Assembly (NCBI RefSeq): GCF_001665235.1 | Contig: NZ_LZSC01000047.1 | Coordinates: forward strand, 39,458-103,457 | DNA from: Mycobacterium sp. 1100029.7 | GTDB lineage: Bacteria; Actinomycetota; Actinomycetes; Mycobacteriales; Mycobacteriaceae | DNA length: 64,000 nucleotides | Direction of reading: 5' to 3' | Shown: in pieces, positions 1 to 9,184 of the stretch | How the letters are laid out: each line of letters begins with the position of its first letter | Position numbering within the stretch: position 1 is the stretch's first letter | Notes under the pieces: model-generated | Told to the model about the DNA's origin: nothing | Seen by the model: the letters and a program-made list of their open reading frames with translations, nothing else | Database searches by the model: none | Translations under genes and position numbers: made by a program

Positions 1-48
1 CCGCCAGCGGCCGCGGTGAAATGGTGGCGCTCTCGTGCTGAGCGCCGG

Positions 49-2544
49 TCACGGGGGCGGTTGTCCGAAGGGCGGCGGAGCCGGCTGTGGCGGCCCGAAC
101 GGCCCCGCCGGCGCACCGGGCGGAGGCGGCGGCGCCGCGGTGATCGTCGTGGGCGGCCCGACCGGGATGGTGATGCCCGGCGCCACCTCGATCGTCGGCT
201 GGATGACCGTCTCCGACGGCGGCGGCGGTGGTGGCGGTGCGGGCACACCCGCGTAGCCGCCGATCTCCGTCGGCTTGGGGAAGCTCTCGTTGGGCGTGCC
301 CTTCAGGGCACCGTCCATCGTTGACTTCCAGATGTCCGACGGCAGTCCCGAGCCGTAAACCTCACCGCCCGAAGCGGTTACCAGCGGAACGTTGTCCTGG
401 ACGGTCCCCACCCACACCGCGGTCGACAGCGACGGGGTGTATCCGACCATCCACGCGTCCTTGTTGGCCTGGGTGTCGCCAAGCTGCACCGTACCGGTCT
501 TCGACGCCGACGCCCGACCACCCGATAGGGCGTGGCCCCGCGAATAGGAGGCGATCGGCACCATGGCCGCGGTGGTGTTGTCCGCGACGGCCTTGTCGAT
601 GCGTTGGTCGGCACCCTTGTCGGAAGTACCGGCGTCGAAAAGCACTTGCCCTTCGGCGTTGACGACCTTCTGCACCAGGTGCGGCGGGTGGTAGACGCCG
701 GAAGCGGCCAAGGTGGCGTACGCCGAGGCCATGTCGACAGGCCGGGTTTGGTACTGGCCCAGCACGATTCCGTTGTTGGGCGGTCCGCCCTTGCCGTCCT
801 CGGACAGGGTGTGCGGGACGCCGGGGAAACTCTTGGCGACGCCTGCCTCATGCGCGGCGTCGGCGACGGCCGACGGGCCGTTCTTCAACTTGAGCATCAG
901 CCGGTAGTAGGCGGTGTTCAGCGACATCTTCAGCGCCTCAGCGATATTGCAGGTACCGCAATTCTCGCCGTCGACGTTGGTGATCTTGATGCCGTCGACC
1001 GTCAAGGGCGAGCTGTCGACCTGATAGCCCAGCCCGATGCCCTGCTGCAGGGCGGCCACTAACGCGAACACCTTGAACGACGACCCGGTCTGCAGCCCGG
1101 CCTGAGCGAAGTCGAAGCCGTTGGCGTCCGCGCCGCCGTAGTACGCGCGGATCGCGCCGGTGTGCGGGTCGATGGAAACCACGGCCGAGCGCATGTCGGG
1201 GTCCTGGCCGTCCAGGTATTTCGACACCGCCTTCTCGGCGGCCTGCTGGGCCTTCGGGTCGATCGTGGTGGTGATCTGCAGACCCTGTGTGTTCAGGGTC
1301 TGCTCGTCGATGTTGAACAGCTCCATCAGCTCTCGGGTGACCTGACGTTCGATCAGGCCGTTGGGGCCGGTGGTCTGGTTCTGCGCGCGCGCCTGATCGG
1401 GCGGCACGGTCTGCGGGAAGGTTTGCCCCGCACGATCACTCGACGACAGGGCCTTGGTTTCGACCATGCCGTCGAGCACCCAGTTCCAGCGGGCCTCGGC
1501 GCCCTTGGGATCGACAGCCGGATCCAGTGACGACGGACGACGGATCAGCGCCGCCAGCAGCGCGCCCTCGGAGACGGTCAGCTGTTCGACGGGCTTGTCG
1601 AAGTAGGCCTTGGAGGCCGCCGAGATTCCGTAAGCGCCGCGTCCGAAATAGATGATGTTCAGATATGCCTGCAACACATCGTCTTTGGACCACTCCCCCG
1701 ACATCTTGGTGGCGATGACGAGTTCTTTGGCCTTGCGCATCAGGCCGGCGAAGCCATGCTGCGCGGAGCCGACGAGCGCGTTCTTCACATACTGCTGCGT
1801 GATCGTCGACCCGCCCTGCAGGTCGCCGCCGAACAGGTTGTTCTGCACCGCGCGAGCGAAGCCGGTGAAGTCGAAGCCCGGGTTCGAGTAGAAGTTGCGG
1901 TCTTCGGCCGCGATGACGGCCTGGCGAACATGCACGGGCACCTGGCTGATGTTGACGTCGACCCGGTTGCCTTCAGGAGGAACGATTTTCGCGATCTCTC
2001 CGCCGTCGCTGGCCAGGATCGTCGAAACCTGGTTGGTGCGGATGTTGCCCGGTTTGGGGATGTCGACGATGAAGTACGCCATCGAGAAGGTGACGAGCGG
2101 CAACAGGATCAGCACCGCCGCGGTCAGGTAGGCCGCGCGCCGCACCCAACGCCAGTTGATCTGTTCTGTCCAGTTCGGCCGTGGGGCCCGATGGCCCGGC
2201 CCGTCGGGACCGCCGGGTCCACCCGAAGGCGGCGGCGGAGGCGGTGGACCTTCCGGTGGGCGGCCCGAGAGTGGCCGGTCACGCCGAGGCGCGGTGGCCG
2301 AGCGGCCGTCGAGCGCGGCCTTGACCTCGTCGATGGCGTCGCGGGGCCTCGCCGCGGGACCGCCCAGCGCGGCCCGCACCTCGTTGATCGGCTCGGCCGG
2401 GCGTCGCGGCGCGCGGTCGTCGACAACCGGCGGCAGGATCGTCGTCTGCCGATCGTCGGGCGGAACCCGGCGACGTTGACCGCCGTCGTTGCGGTGACCC
2501 GGCCGATCGGAGTCGTCCGGACGGGGGTTGGCTTCTTTGCCCAT
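49..2544 (-). CDS. ponA1: Bifunctional class A penicillin-binding protein PonA1
   Basis: Polymerises and crosslinks peptidoglycan from lipid II at the cytoplasmic membrane. The 831-aa product has a Pro/Arg-rich cytosolic tail, one membrane segment near residues 136-160, a GT51 transglycosylase domain (EDRNFY with the catalytic Glu near 214, then GGSTITQQ), and a transpeptidase domain with SSFK near 488, SLN near 541 and KTGT near 682. A Pro-rich extracellular tail follows. The open frame extends 46 codons upstream, but ATG at 2544 (MGKEANPR) is the conserved mycobacterial start and leaves a gap to the next gene. The N-terminal tail carries two similar segments (NEVRAALGG and DEVKAALDG). Equivalent to Rv0050. 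Confidence 0.96.
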   Translation of the reverse strand: MGKEANPRPDDSDRPGHRNDGGQRRRVPPDDRQTTILPPVVDDRAPRRPAEPINEVRAALGGPAARPRDAIDEVKAALDGRSATAPRRDRPLSGRPPEGPPPPPPPSGGPGGPDGPGHRAPRPNWTEQINWRWVRRAAYLTAAVLILLPLVTFSMAYFIVDIPKPGNIRTNQVSTILASDGGEIAKIVPPEGNRVDVNISQVPVHVRQAVIAAEDRNFYSNPGFDFTGFARAVQNNLFGGDLQGGSTITQQYVKNALVGSAQHGFAGLMRKAKELVIATKMSGEWSKDDVLQAYLNIIYFGRGAYGISAASKAYFDKPVEQLTVSEGALLAALIRRPSSLDPAVDPKGAEARWNWVLDGMVETKALSSSDRAGQTFPQTVPPDQARAQNQTTGPNGLIERQVTRELMELFNIDEQTLNTQGLQITTTIDPKAQQAAEKAVSKYLDGQDPDMRSAVVSIDPHTGAIRAYYGGADANGFDFAQAGLQTGSSFKVFALVAALQQGIGLGYQVDSSPLTVDGIKITNVDGENCGTCNIAEALKMSLNTAYYRLMLKLKNGPSAVADAAHEAGVAKSFPGVPHTLSEDGKGGPPNNGIVLGQYQTRPVDMASAYATLAASGVYHPPHLVQKVVNAEGQVLFDAGTSDKGADQRIDKAVADNTTAAMVPIASYSRGHALSGGRASASKTGTVQLGDTQANKDAWMVGYTPSLSTAVWVGTVQDNVPLVTASGGEVYGSGLPSDIWKSTMDGALKGTPNESFPKPTEIGGYAGVPAPPPPPPPSETVIQPTIEVAPGITIPVGPPTTITAAPPPPPGAPAGPFGPPQPAPPPFGQPPP

Positions 2545-2599
2545 GCGCTCAGTCTCGGACCCGCTCGGGCCATCGGGCGACTGACCGTGGCGCCCTTCG

Positions 2600-3025
2600 T
2601 TATTCAATGGCCGTGCGAGCGCCGTTGCGTGCCGTCCGCGGGCCGCGGGTCCCCTTGGGCGGGCGTTCCGCGCCGAGCACATATGACTTGACTAGGTGAT
2701 TCCAGCTGCAGGTGCGGCACACCTCGACCACGTGGACCGAGAACTCGTCGAACTTGGTTGCCAACATGACCAGCTCTTCGGCTGTGCGGGCCGAACCCGA
2801 CACCGCGCCGAGGTGATCGCCGAACACCCAGGACACCAGCGTAAGCGGTTCCTTGCGGCAAATCGGGCACATCGTCTGGCTGGTCTTGCCGTGAAACTTC
2901 GCGGCGCGCAGCAGATAGGGGTTTGCATCACAGACCTCGGACACGCCCGTGCGGCCCGAGTACACCTCGGCCAGCAGTGAGCGGCGCCGAAGCGCATAGT
3001 CCACCACTTGTCGCTGCAGTCGCAC
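2600..3025 (-). CDS. DUF5318 zinc-ribbon-like protein (Rv0049 equivalent)
   Basis: A 141-aa soluble protein of unknown function that precedes ponA1 by 55 bp on the same strand, so the two may be cotranscribed. Two cysteine pairs (CPICRKE near residue 53 and CRTCSWNH near 103) suggest a zinc ribbon. I chose the GTG at 3025 (VRLQRQVVDY) because this is where similarity to the mycobacterial family begins as I remember it; the reading frame is open much further upstream. The C terminus is Arg/Pro-rich. The function is not known; proximity to ponA1 hints at cell-wall work, but that is inference. Confidence 0.85.
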   Translation of the reverse strand: MRLQRQVVDYALRRRSLLAEVYSGRTGVSEVCDANPYLLRAAKFHGKTSQTMCPICRKEPLTLVSWVFGDHLGAVSGSARTAEELVMLATKFDEFSVHVVEVCRTCSWNHLVKSYVLGAERPPKGTRGPRTARNGARTAIE

Positions 3026-3125
3026 GTTCACCAGAGTACGTCGCCCTCGCCGCCGCCGATACGCAACCAACGGTGTCGGCGGCGCTGCGCCGCGCAAACA
3101 GCAGGTGACTTCTACGATCATCCCC

Positions 3126-3995
3126 ATGGCGAAATGGCTGGGCGCACCACTCGGCGGCGGCGTGACGACCGCGACTCGGGCCAAAGACACCGACCGGCAA
3201 GAAACCTGCGCGCTGCTCGACAACGCGCTGAGCGACGGCGAACTGTCCGGAGAAGAGCATCGGGATCGCGTCAGCAAGGCCACCAACGCCGTCACCTTGG
3301 GTGACCTCAAGCAGCTCGTGTCGGATTTGCAGGGCACCACACCGGCGCGGCTGCGCGCGGCCACGTCGACGCCGAAGGTCGGCGGGCGGGGCATCGCGAT
3401 CGCCGCGCTGGTGGTTTCGGTGCTGTTCGGGATGGGTCTCGGCTGGGGTCTGTACGGGAACACCAGCTCCCCGCTCGACTTCACCACCGACCCCGGCGCC
3501 AAACCGGACGGTGTCGCGGCCGTCGTACTGACCCCGCCCAAGCAGCTGCAGTCCCTCGGCGGACTCACCGGACTGTTGGAGCAGGCTCGCAAAAAATTCG
3601 GCGACACCGTCGGCTACCGCCTTGTCGTCTATCCGACCTACGCCAGCTTCTATCGCCCGGATCCCGCCGACGACCGCCGAGTGTTGGACTACGACTACCG
3701 CGGCGGCTGGGACGACCCGAGCGCCGCCCCCAAGACCGACTCCCAGGCCGTCACGGCCGACCTGGGCAAGTTCGACGTCAAGGCGGCGGTCGGCGTCCTG
3801 CGCGGCGCCCCCGAAACGTTGGGCATCAAGCCAACCGAGGTCAAGTCGACGTATCTGATCGTCGAACCGGCCAAGGATCCGACGGCCCCGGGAACGCTGA
3901 CCCTGTCGGTCTACGTCTCCGGCGAGTACGGCAGCGGTTCGATCGAGTTCGCAGGTGACGGCACCCCCAAGCGGGTGAGCTACCCCTCCAGCTGA
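3126..3995 (+). CDS. DUF1707 membrane protein (Rv0048c equivalent)
   Basis: A 289-aa protein. It begins with a SHOCT-like DUF1707 domain (residues about 15-65, containing DGELSGEEHRDRV and VTLGDLKQLV). One membrane helix follows near residues 90-112 (IAIAALVVSVLFGMGLGWGL), then a roughly 170-aa extracytoplasmic domain. ATG at 3126 is preferred over ATG at 3105 because MAKWLGAP matches the start known for the M. tuberculosis protein. It is divergent from the DUF5318 gene with about 100 bp between starts. The extracellular part has no recognised fold, and the role is unknown. Confidence 0.85.
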   Translation: MAKWLGAPLGGGVTTATRAKDTDRQETCALLDNALSDGELSGEEHRDRVSKATNAVTLGDLKQLVSDLQGTTPARLRAATSTPKVGGRGIAIAALVVSVLFGMGLGWGLYGNTSSPLDFTTDPGAKPDGVAAVVLTPPKQLQSLGGLTGLLEQARKKFGDTVGYRLVVYPTYASFYRPDPADDRRVLDYDYRGGWDDPSAAPKTDSQAVTADLGKFDVKAAVGVLRGAPETLGIKPTEVKSTYLIVEPAKDPTAPGTLTLSVYVSGEYGSGSIEFAGDGTPKRVSYPSS

Positions 3996-4296
3996 GCTGG
4001 GGCGCGCTCTACCTGCTCTTCTGCTTGCGGCGGCTCGGCCGTTGAGAGTGCCCTCACGGCGTTGAGTGTGCAGTGGTGGCGGCCTCGCTCGGCGTGTTGT
4101 CACCTTGGACGCACACTCGATGCCGTCGACGCACACTCGGCGTTGTCACGTCTGAGCGCTCGACGCCCGCGGCGTCGGAATCTTGCCGACTAACTACATG
4201 CCAACACCCGGTAGTGTTGTGGCAAATATATCGAACCGATACGATGCTGCGAGGCGTCGGCCCGTCGTAACAAGTCGTGCAAAAGGAGGTGACTCG
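3996..4296. repeat. Intergenic stretch with GAGTGTGC-type repeats
   Basis: There is no gene in this 301-bp gap. It contains two identical 12-mers, GACGCACACTCG, at 4108-4119 and 4128-4139, and an inverted near-copy (TTGAGTGTGCA) around 4061-4071. The same kind of GAGTGTGCGTC element is scattered in many mycobacterial intergenic regions, from memory. The arrangement can fold, so it may act as a terminator after the DUF1707 gene. The right half contains the promoter and operator candidates for the padR gene. Confidence 0.5.
4203..4241. promoter_or_regulatory. Candidate PadR operator pair
   Basis: Two inverted repeats lie about 60 bp upstream of the padR start. AACAC-CCGGTA-GTGTT spans 4203-4218 and TATCG-AAC-CGATA spans 4229-4241. 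PadR proteins bind imperfect palindromes in their own promoters. The second repeat overlaps the AT-rich stretch likely to contain the -10 region. This is a sequence pattern only, with no binding evidence. Confidence 0.4.
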
Positions 4297-4839
4297 GTGC
4301 TGGAACTCGCGATTCTGGGGCTCCTGATCGAGTCGCCGATGCACGGCTACGAGTTGCGCAAGCGGCTGACCGGCTTACTCGGTGCGTTCCGCGCGTTTTC
4401 CTACGGTTCGCTCTATCCGGCGCTACGGCGCATGCAGGCGGATGGGTTGATTGCCGAGAACGCCGCGCCGGCCGGGACTCCGGTCCGGCGTGCCCGTCGG
4501 GTCTATGAGCTGACCGAAAAGGGTCGCCAGCGTTTTGGCGAGCTGGTGGCCGACACCGGTCCGCACAACTACACCGACGACGGCTTCGGGGTACATCTCG
4601 CCTTCTTCAACCGCACACCGGCGGAGGCGCGGATGCGGATCCTCGAGGGTCGCCGCCGGCAGGTCGAGGAGCGCCGGGAAGGTCTGCGTGAAGCCGTGGC
4701 GCGGGCCAGCAACTCCCTCGACCGCTATACGCGTCAGCTTCATCAACTCGGGCTCGAGTCCAGCGAGCGCGAAGTGAAGTGGCTCAACGAGCTGATCGCC
4801 GCGGAGCGGGCGGCGCCCGGGCTCACCGAGCAGATTTAG
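4297..4839 (+). CDS. PadR-family transcriptional regulator
   Basis: A 180-aa repressor-type protein. The N-terminal winged helix-turn-helix (residues 1-85: LELAILGLL, HGYELRKRL, SYGSLYPALRRM) is a typical PadR domain. It is followed by a C-terminal Vir_act_alpha_C-like helical domain rich in Arg/Glu that would make the dimer. GTG at 4297 was chosen because a near-perfect ribosome site (AAAGGAGGTG) lies just before it. It is 65 bp upstream of ino1 on the same strand, as Rv0047c is to Rv0046c, so control of inositol synthesis is a reasonable inference. Confidence 0.92.
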   Translation: MLELAILGLLIESPMHGYELRKRLTGLLGAFRAFSYGSLYPALRRMQADGLIAENAAPAGTPVRRARRVYELTEKGRQRFGELVADTGPHNYTDDGFGVHLAFFNRTPAEARMRILEGRRRQVEERREGLREAVARASNSLDRYTRQLHQLGLESSEREVKWLNELIAAERAAPGLTEQI

Positions 4840-4904
4840 ACCCCTCGCACGAAACCGTCACAGACCCCCCAAGACATAGGTAATTAGGTAAGGAGAACGC
4901 CCCT

Positions 4905-6011
4905 ATGAGTCAGCACAAGCCTTCACGGGCGCCCGAGGCGCAGGACGAGGTACGAGTCGCCATTGTCGGCGTCGGTAACTGCGCATCCTCGCTGGTTCAG
5001 GGCGTGCAGTACTACTACGACGCCGACGAGAACAGCACGGTGCCCGGATTGATGCACGTGAAGTTCGGCCAGTACCACGTCCGCGACGTCAAATTCGTCG
5101 CCGCGTTCGACGTGGACGCGAAGAAGGTCGGCTTCGACCTGTCCGAGGCGATCTTCGCCTCGGAGAACAACACGATCAAGATCGCCGACGTGCCGCCGAC
5201 CAACGTGACGGTGCAGCGCGGCCCGACGCTCGACGGCATCGGCAAGTACTACGCCGACACCATCGAAGTGTCCGACGCCGAGGCCGTGGACGTGGTCCAG
5301 GTCCTCAAGGAGAACCAGGTCGACGTGTTGGTGTCCTACCTGCCGGTGGGCTCGGAGGAAGCCGACAAGTTCTACGCCCAGTGCGCGATCGACGCCGGTG
5401 TGGCGTTCGTCAACGCCCTGCCCGTGTTCATCGCCTCGGACCCGGTGTGGGCCAAGAAGTTCGCCGACGCCGGCGTGCCGATCGTCGGTGACGACATCAA
5501 GAGCCAGGTCGGCGCGACGATCACGCACCGCGTGATGGCCAAGCTGTTCGAGGACCGCGGCGTGCAGCTGGACCGCACCATGCAGCTCAACGTCGGCGGC
5601 AACATGGACTTCCTGAACATGCTCGAGCGCGAGCGCCTCGAGTCCAAGAAGATCTCCAAGACGCAGGCCGTGACCTCCAACCTGCAGCGCGAGTTCAAGA
5701 CGAAGGACGTGCACATCGGCCCGTCCGACCACGTCGGTTGGCTCGACGACCGCAAGTGGGCGTACGTGCGGCTCGAGGGTCGGGCGTTCGGTGACGTGCC
5801 GCTGAACCTGGAATACAAGCTCGAGGTGTGGGACTCGCCGAACTCGGCGGGCGTCATCATCGACGCGGTGCGGGCGGCCAAGATCGCCAAGGACCGCGGC
5901 ATCGGCGGACCCGTGGTGCCGGCGTCGGCCTACCTGATGAAGAGCCCCCCGCAGCAGTTGCCCGACGACGTCGCGCGCGCACAGCTCGAAGAGTTCATCA
6001 TCGAGGGCTGA
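4905..6011 (+). CDS. ino1: myo-Inositol-1-phosphate synthase
   Basis: Converts glucose 6-phosphate to inositol 1-phosphate using NAD, the first step to phosphatidylinositol, LAM and mycothiol. The 368-aa length fits the mycobacterial enzyme. The NAD-binding motif [11 protein letters not shown] is near residue 18. The core includes [11 protein letters not shown] and [12 protein letters not shown], followed by [14 protein letters not shown] catalytic-region motifs ([13 protein letters not shown]). A clear ribosome site (TAAGGAGAA) precedes the ATG. It follows padR, which probably senses or controls its expression. Confidence 0.97.
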   Translation: MSQHKPSRAPEAQDEVRVAIVGVGNCASSLVQGVQYYYDADENSTVPGLMHVKFGQYHVRDVKFVAAFDVDAKKVGFDLSEAIFASENNTIKIADVPPTNVTVQRGPTLDGIGKYYADTIEVSDAEAVDVVQVLKENQVDVLVSYLPVGSEEADKFYAQCAIDAGVAFVNALPVFIASDPVWAKKFADAGVPIVGDDIKSQVGATITHRVMAKLFEDRGVQLDRTMQLNVGGNMDFLNMLERERLESKKISKTQAVTSNLQREFKTKDVHIGPSDHVGWLDDRKWAYVRLEGRAFGDVPLNLEYKLEVWDSPNSAGVIIDAVRAAKIAKDRGIGGPVVPASAYLMKSPPQQLPDDVARAQLEEFIIEG

Positions 6012-6083
6012 TCGCCTTCGCGTACTTTTCGTCTGGACAACGCGTCGACACGACGCTGTGCGAGTGCTTAGCATCATCTTTCG

Positions 6084-7211
6084 ATGAACGTTCAGCCCGC
6101 CGCGTTCCTGCGCACCACCCTGCCGCTCGACCTGTCGCGTCTCGCCGAACTCGACGGTGGGCGCTACCACTCGATCTGGCTGCCCGATCACATGGTCAGC
6201 TTCTGGCCGGACTCGATCTGGACTCCGGAATTCACCGACCTCGCGACCGCGTCGCCGTCGCCGCACCGTCATCTCGACGGCTTGGCGGTGGCGGCCGCGG
6301 CCGCGGTTCTGACCGAACGGGTCCCGTTGGTGAGCGCCGTCGTCGACACCGTGCGACGGCATCCCTCCCTGCTCGCGCAGACCGCGCTGACTATCGACCA
6401 CCTCGCCAAGGGGCGGTTCATCCTGGGCCTGGGCAGCGGCGAAAGCGAGAACACGCTGCCTTACGGCTTCGACTTCTCCCGACCGGTCAGCCGATTCGAG
6501 GAAGCGCTGACGGTGATCCGCCTGCTCTGGGAGAGCGACGGCCCCGTCGATTTCGACGGGCAGTTCTACACACTGCACCACGCGCGTCTAGATGCCGAAC
6601 CCTACGGCGGCACACCGCCCCAGATCTGGATCGGCGCCAGCGGACCGCGGATGCTCGAGATCACCGGCCGCCACGCCGACGGCTGGTGGCCCGCCGGCGC
6701 TTGGACTCCGCAGCACTACGCCGACATGCTCGCGACCGTGCGGGCCTCGGCGGAGCGGGCTGGTCGTGACCCGATGGCGATCACGCCGGGGTTCATGCAG
6801 ATATGCCTGATCGGCGCCGACGACGACGCGCTGGCCGACATCCTGCAAGCGCCGCTGGTCAAGGCATTCCTACTGCAAGTATCGGCGGAAACGTTGCGCG
6901 GCTTCGGTTTTGAGCATCCGATGGGCGAAAATTGGCGCGGTTTTCAAGACATCGACCCCGCGGTGCTCACCCGCGAGCGAATCCAGGCATTCCTGGACAA
7001 CGCCCGGCCCGAGATGCTGCTCGCCGTGGTGCCGCACGGAACGCCGCAAGAAGTCGCCAAAATCATCAAGACGTACGTGGATGCCGGACTGCGGGTTCCC
7101 AAGATCCTCGACTACGGCGCGATGGCCGGGCTCGCATACGCGCAATCGTCAGCGGCCAATGTCCGTGCCGCAGAAGATGAGCTGATGCGGCTGTGCGGAG
7201 ACATCTCATGA
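6084..7211 (+). CDS. LLM-class F420-dependent oxidoreductase, phthiodiolone ketoreductase-like
   Basis: A 375-aa luciferase-like TIM-barrel flavin/F420 enzyme. Motifs include SIWLPDHM near residue 29, GRFILGLGSGESEN near 110, PQIWIGASGPRML near 178 and EHPMGENWRGFQDI near 277. The last motif and the overall layout resemble Rv2951c, the phthiodiolone ketoreductase, as I remember it, so reduction of a keto group is the best guess; the substrate is unknown. Its ATG overlaps no upstream gene, and its stop overlaps the next start (ATGA), so it heads a four-gene block. Confidence 0.85.
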   Translation: MNVQPAAFLRTTLPLDLSRLAELDGGRYHSIWLPDHMVSFWPDSIWTPEFTDLATASPSPHRHLDGLAVAAAAAVLTERVPLVSAVVDTVRRHPSLLAQTALTIDHLAKGRFILGLGSGESENTLPYGFDFSRPVSRFEEALTVIRLLWESDGPVDFDGQFYTLHHARLDAEPYGGTPPQIWIGASGPRMLEITGRHADGWWPAGAWTPQHYADMLATVRASAERAGRDPMAITPGFMQICLIGADDDALADILQAPLVKAFLLQVSAETLRGFGFEHPMGENWRGFQDIDPAVLTRERIQAFLDNARPEMLLAVVPHGTPQEVAKIIKTYVDAGLRVPKILDYGAMAGLAYAQSSAANVRAAEDELMRLCGDIS

Positions 7212-8377
7212 GCGTCGGCCTGGACGCCGCCGCGTTGCTGCGCGACGCCGAAGCCGAGACCGGCTTGCGAGACTACGGCGACCCCACGCTGCCGGAGCGC
7301 TTCGCCGTCGCCGCCGATCATCTCAACGCCCTGAACATGGACGCCGACGGGGTGCGCGAGGCCGCGCAGGTGTGCCGATGGTTGCTGACCTCGCGACTGG
7401 AGCTCATCGAGGACCGTAACCGCTACCCGATCGGCGACGAGATTGTCGACGCGCCGATGTTCGTCACCGGCGAACCGCGTTCCGGCACAACGCTGATGCA
7501 CGCGCTGATGTCGGTCGATCCGCAGGCCCGAGCGCTGCGCTTCTGGGAAGTGATGTACCCGTCGCCGCCGCCGGGACTGGCCACAGCGGACGACCCGCGG
7601 CGCGAGCAGGCCGACGCGGATTGGCGTGAGATCAACGGCAAGATGCCCAAGTGGCTGCACAGCCATCCCTACAATGACATGCTGGGCAACGGCCTGCCCG
7701 AAGACGAACGCACCTGGGCGTTCGATTTTCGCGTCATGACCCCGACAGCGTGGTGGCGGGTCCCGATGCAGTCGCTGGTCGGCGGCCTGGCGACCGATCC
7801 GGCCGCCCAGTACCGGCTGCACAAGGCGATGCTGCAACAGCTGCAATATGCGCGTCCACGAAAGTATTGGGTGCTGAAGGGTTTTCACGGCTTCCGGCTC
7901 CAGGAGATGTTCGACGCCTACCCCGATGCGACCCTGGTGTGGTTGCACCGCGACCCGGTACAGGTCGCGGCCTCGCGCACGATGATGATGGCCGACATCG
8001 CCGAAGGCATGGTCGGAGCCGTCGACCTGCACGCCCTGGCGAAGATGCATCTCGAGCTGACGCGCGCCGGTGTCGCCAACACGATGAGCAACCCGATGGT
8101 GGACGATCCGCGAATCTTGCACGTCCGCTACAGCGATTTCATCACCGATCAGGTGGGGACGGTCCAGCGTTACTACGCGTTCGCCGGCCGCCAGGTCACG
8201 CCGGACGCCGAGTCGGCGATGCGTGATTACCTGGCCAACAACCGCGGCGACCGCTACGGCAAGTTCCGCTACTCGACTCAACTGTTGGTCGACATCGGTG
8301 AAGACCTCGACGCACTGCATGCCGAGTTCCGGCCCTTCCGTGAACGATTCGGTGTCGAGATCGAGAATCGGGGCTGA
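7208..8377 (+). CDS. PAPS-dependent sulfotransferase (Stf family)
   Basis: A 389-aa cytosolic enzyme expected to transfer sulfate from PAPS to a hydroxyl acceptor. The 5'-phosphosulfate loop GEPRSGTT is at residues 88-95, and the 3'-phosphate-binding region is LHRDPVQVAASRTMM near 260. Length and motifs match the large mycobacterial Stf group (Sulfotransfer_3). ATG at 7208 overlaps the previous stop (ATGA), indicating translational coupling to the F420-type oxidoreductase. The acceptor is unknown; the context suggests a small keto or hydroxy metabolite or lipid. Confidence 0.88.
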   Translation: MSVGLDAAALLRDAEAETGLRDYGDPTLPERFAVAADHLNALNMDADGVREAAQVCRWLLTSRLELIEDRNRYPIGDEIVDAPMFVTGEPRSGTTLMHALMSVDPQARALRFWEVMYPSPPPGLATADDPRREQADADWREINGKMPKWLHSHPYNDMLGNGLPEDERTWAFDFRVMTPTAWWRVPMQSLVGGLATDPAAQYRLHKAMLQQLQYARPRKYWVLKGFHGFRLQEMFDAYPDATLVWLHRDPVQVAASRTMMMADIAEGMVGAVDLHALAKMHLELTRAGVANTMSNPMVDDPRILHVRYSDFITDQVGTVQRYYAFAGRQVTPDAESAMRDYLANNRGDRYGKFRYSTQLLVDIGEDLDALHAEFRPFRERFGVEIENRG

Positions 8378-8381
8378 CCTG

Positions 8382-9182
8382 ATGCCGGCCCACAAGCTGC
8401 TGTCGGTGCACAACGTAACGTTCTACGGCGCGCCGCTGGACGAGTTGGAGCGGCACTGGGCAGATCTGGGCGTGTCCCGGTTGAGCATCCTGGACGATCA
8501 GGTGCTCGACAAGGGATTCCCGAAGTTAGTGCAGCACAACGGCTATACCGTGGAGGCGGTATGCCATGTCTTCGCCGGCGCAAGGCTGACTTCAGACCCG
8601 CAGGCGGCGCGGGACGCGCTGCTGCCGGTGATCGACGCCGCAGCCGGGGTGGGCGCCCGCATGATATACATGCTGACTGGCGGCCGGGACACCCTCACCT
8701 GGGCGCAGGCGGCGGACCGATTCGCCACCATGATCGCCCCGTGCGTCGAGCATGCGAAGCGGGCCGGTGTGGCGCTGGCGATCGAGAACGCCTCCAGTCT
8801 GTACGCCGACATCCACTTGGCCCACACGCTGCGTGACGCGGTGACGCTCGCCGAGATGAGTGGGATGGGTGTCTGCATCGACTTGTTCCACTGTTGGGCG
8901 GAGGGCGATTTCGACGCGATGGTGCGACGCGCACTGCCGCGAACGGAGCTGATCCAGCTCAGCGATTATGTGTTGGGCGACCGCGCATTGCCGGGCCGCG
9001 CGGTGCCCGGCGACGGTACGATCCCGATCGAGGCTTTCGTCGCGCAAGCGCTCGCCGGTGGCTACTCGCACGGGTTCGACCTGGAATTGATCGGCCCGCG
9101 CATCGACGACGAGGGCCGCCTGGAGTCCGCTCGCCGCGCCTGCGCGGTCGTCGGGGCGATGCTGGACAGATTGGTTGTGTGA
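8382..9182 (+). CDS. Sugar phosphate isomerase/epimerase-like TIM-barrel protein
   Basis: A 266-aa AP-endonuclease-2/xylose-isomerase-like barrel. Metal-site and strand motifs include GVALAIENAS near residue 125 (Glu ligand), GVCIDLFHCWAE near 165 (Asp/His) and GFDLELIGPRI near 230 (Glu). ATG at 8382 lies 4 bp after the sulfotransferase stop. Relatives isomerise or epimerise sugars, inositols or small hydroxy acids. With ino1 three genes away, an inositol or keto-inositol substrate is possible but unproven. Confidence 0.8.
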   Translation: MPAHKLLSVHNVTFYGAPLDELERHWADLGVSRLSILDDQVLDKGFPKLVQHNGYTVEAVCHVFAGARLTSDPQAARDALLPVIDAAAGVGARMIYMLTGGRDTLTWAQAADRFATMIAPCVEHAKRAGVALAIENASSLYADIHLAHTLRDAVTLAEMSGMGVCIDLFHCWAEGDFDAMVRRALPRTELIQLSDYVLGDRALPGRAVPGDGTIPIEAFVAQALAGGYSHGFDLELIGPRIDDEGRLESARRACAVVGAMLDRLVV

Positions 9183-9184
9183 CA

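Noticed and set aside
2545..2682. Upstream extension of ponA1 to the first start of the open frame
   Set aside because: It would overlap the conserved DUF5318 gene end and adds a non-conserved Arg/Pro stretch; MGKEAN is the family start.
4923..6581. 552-aa minus-strand frame antisense to ino1
   Set aside because: Composition is a High-GC shadow (Arg/His/Val/Gly rich) of ino1, which is certain on the other strand.
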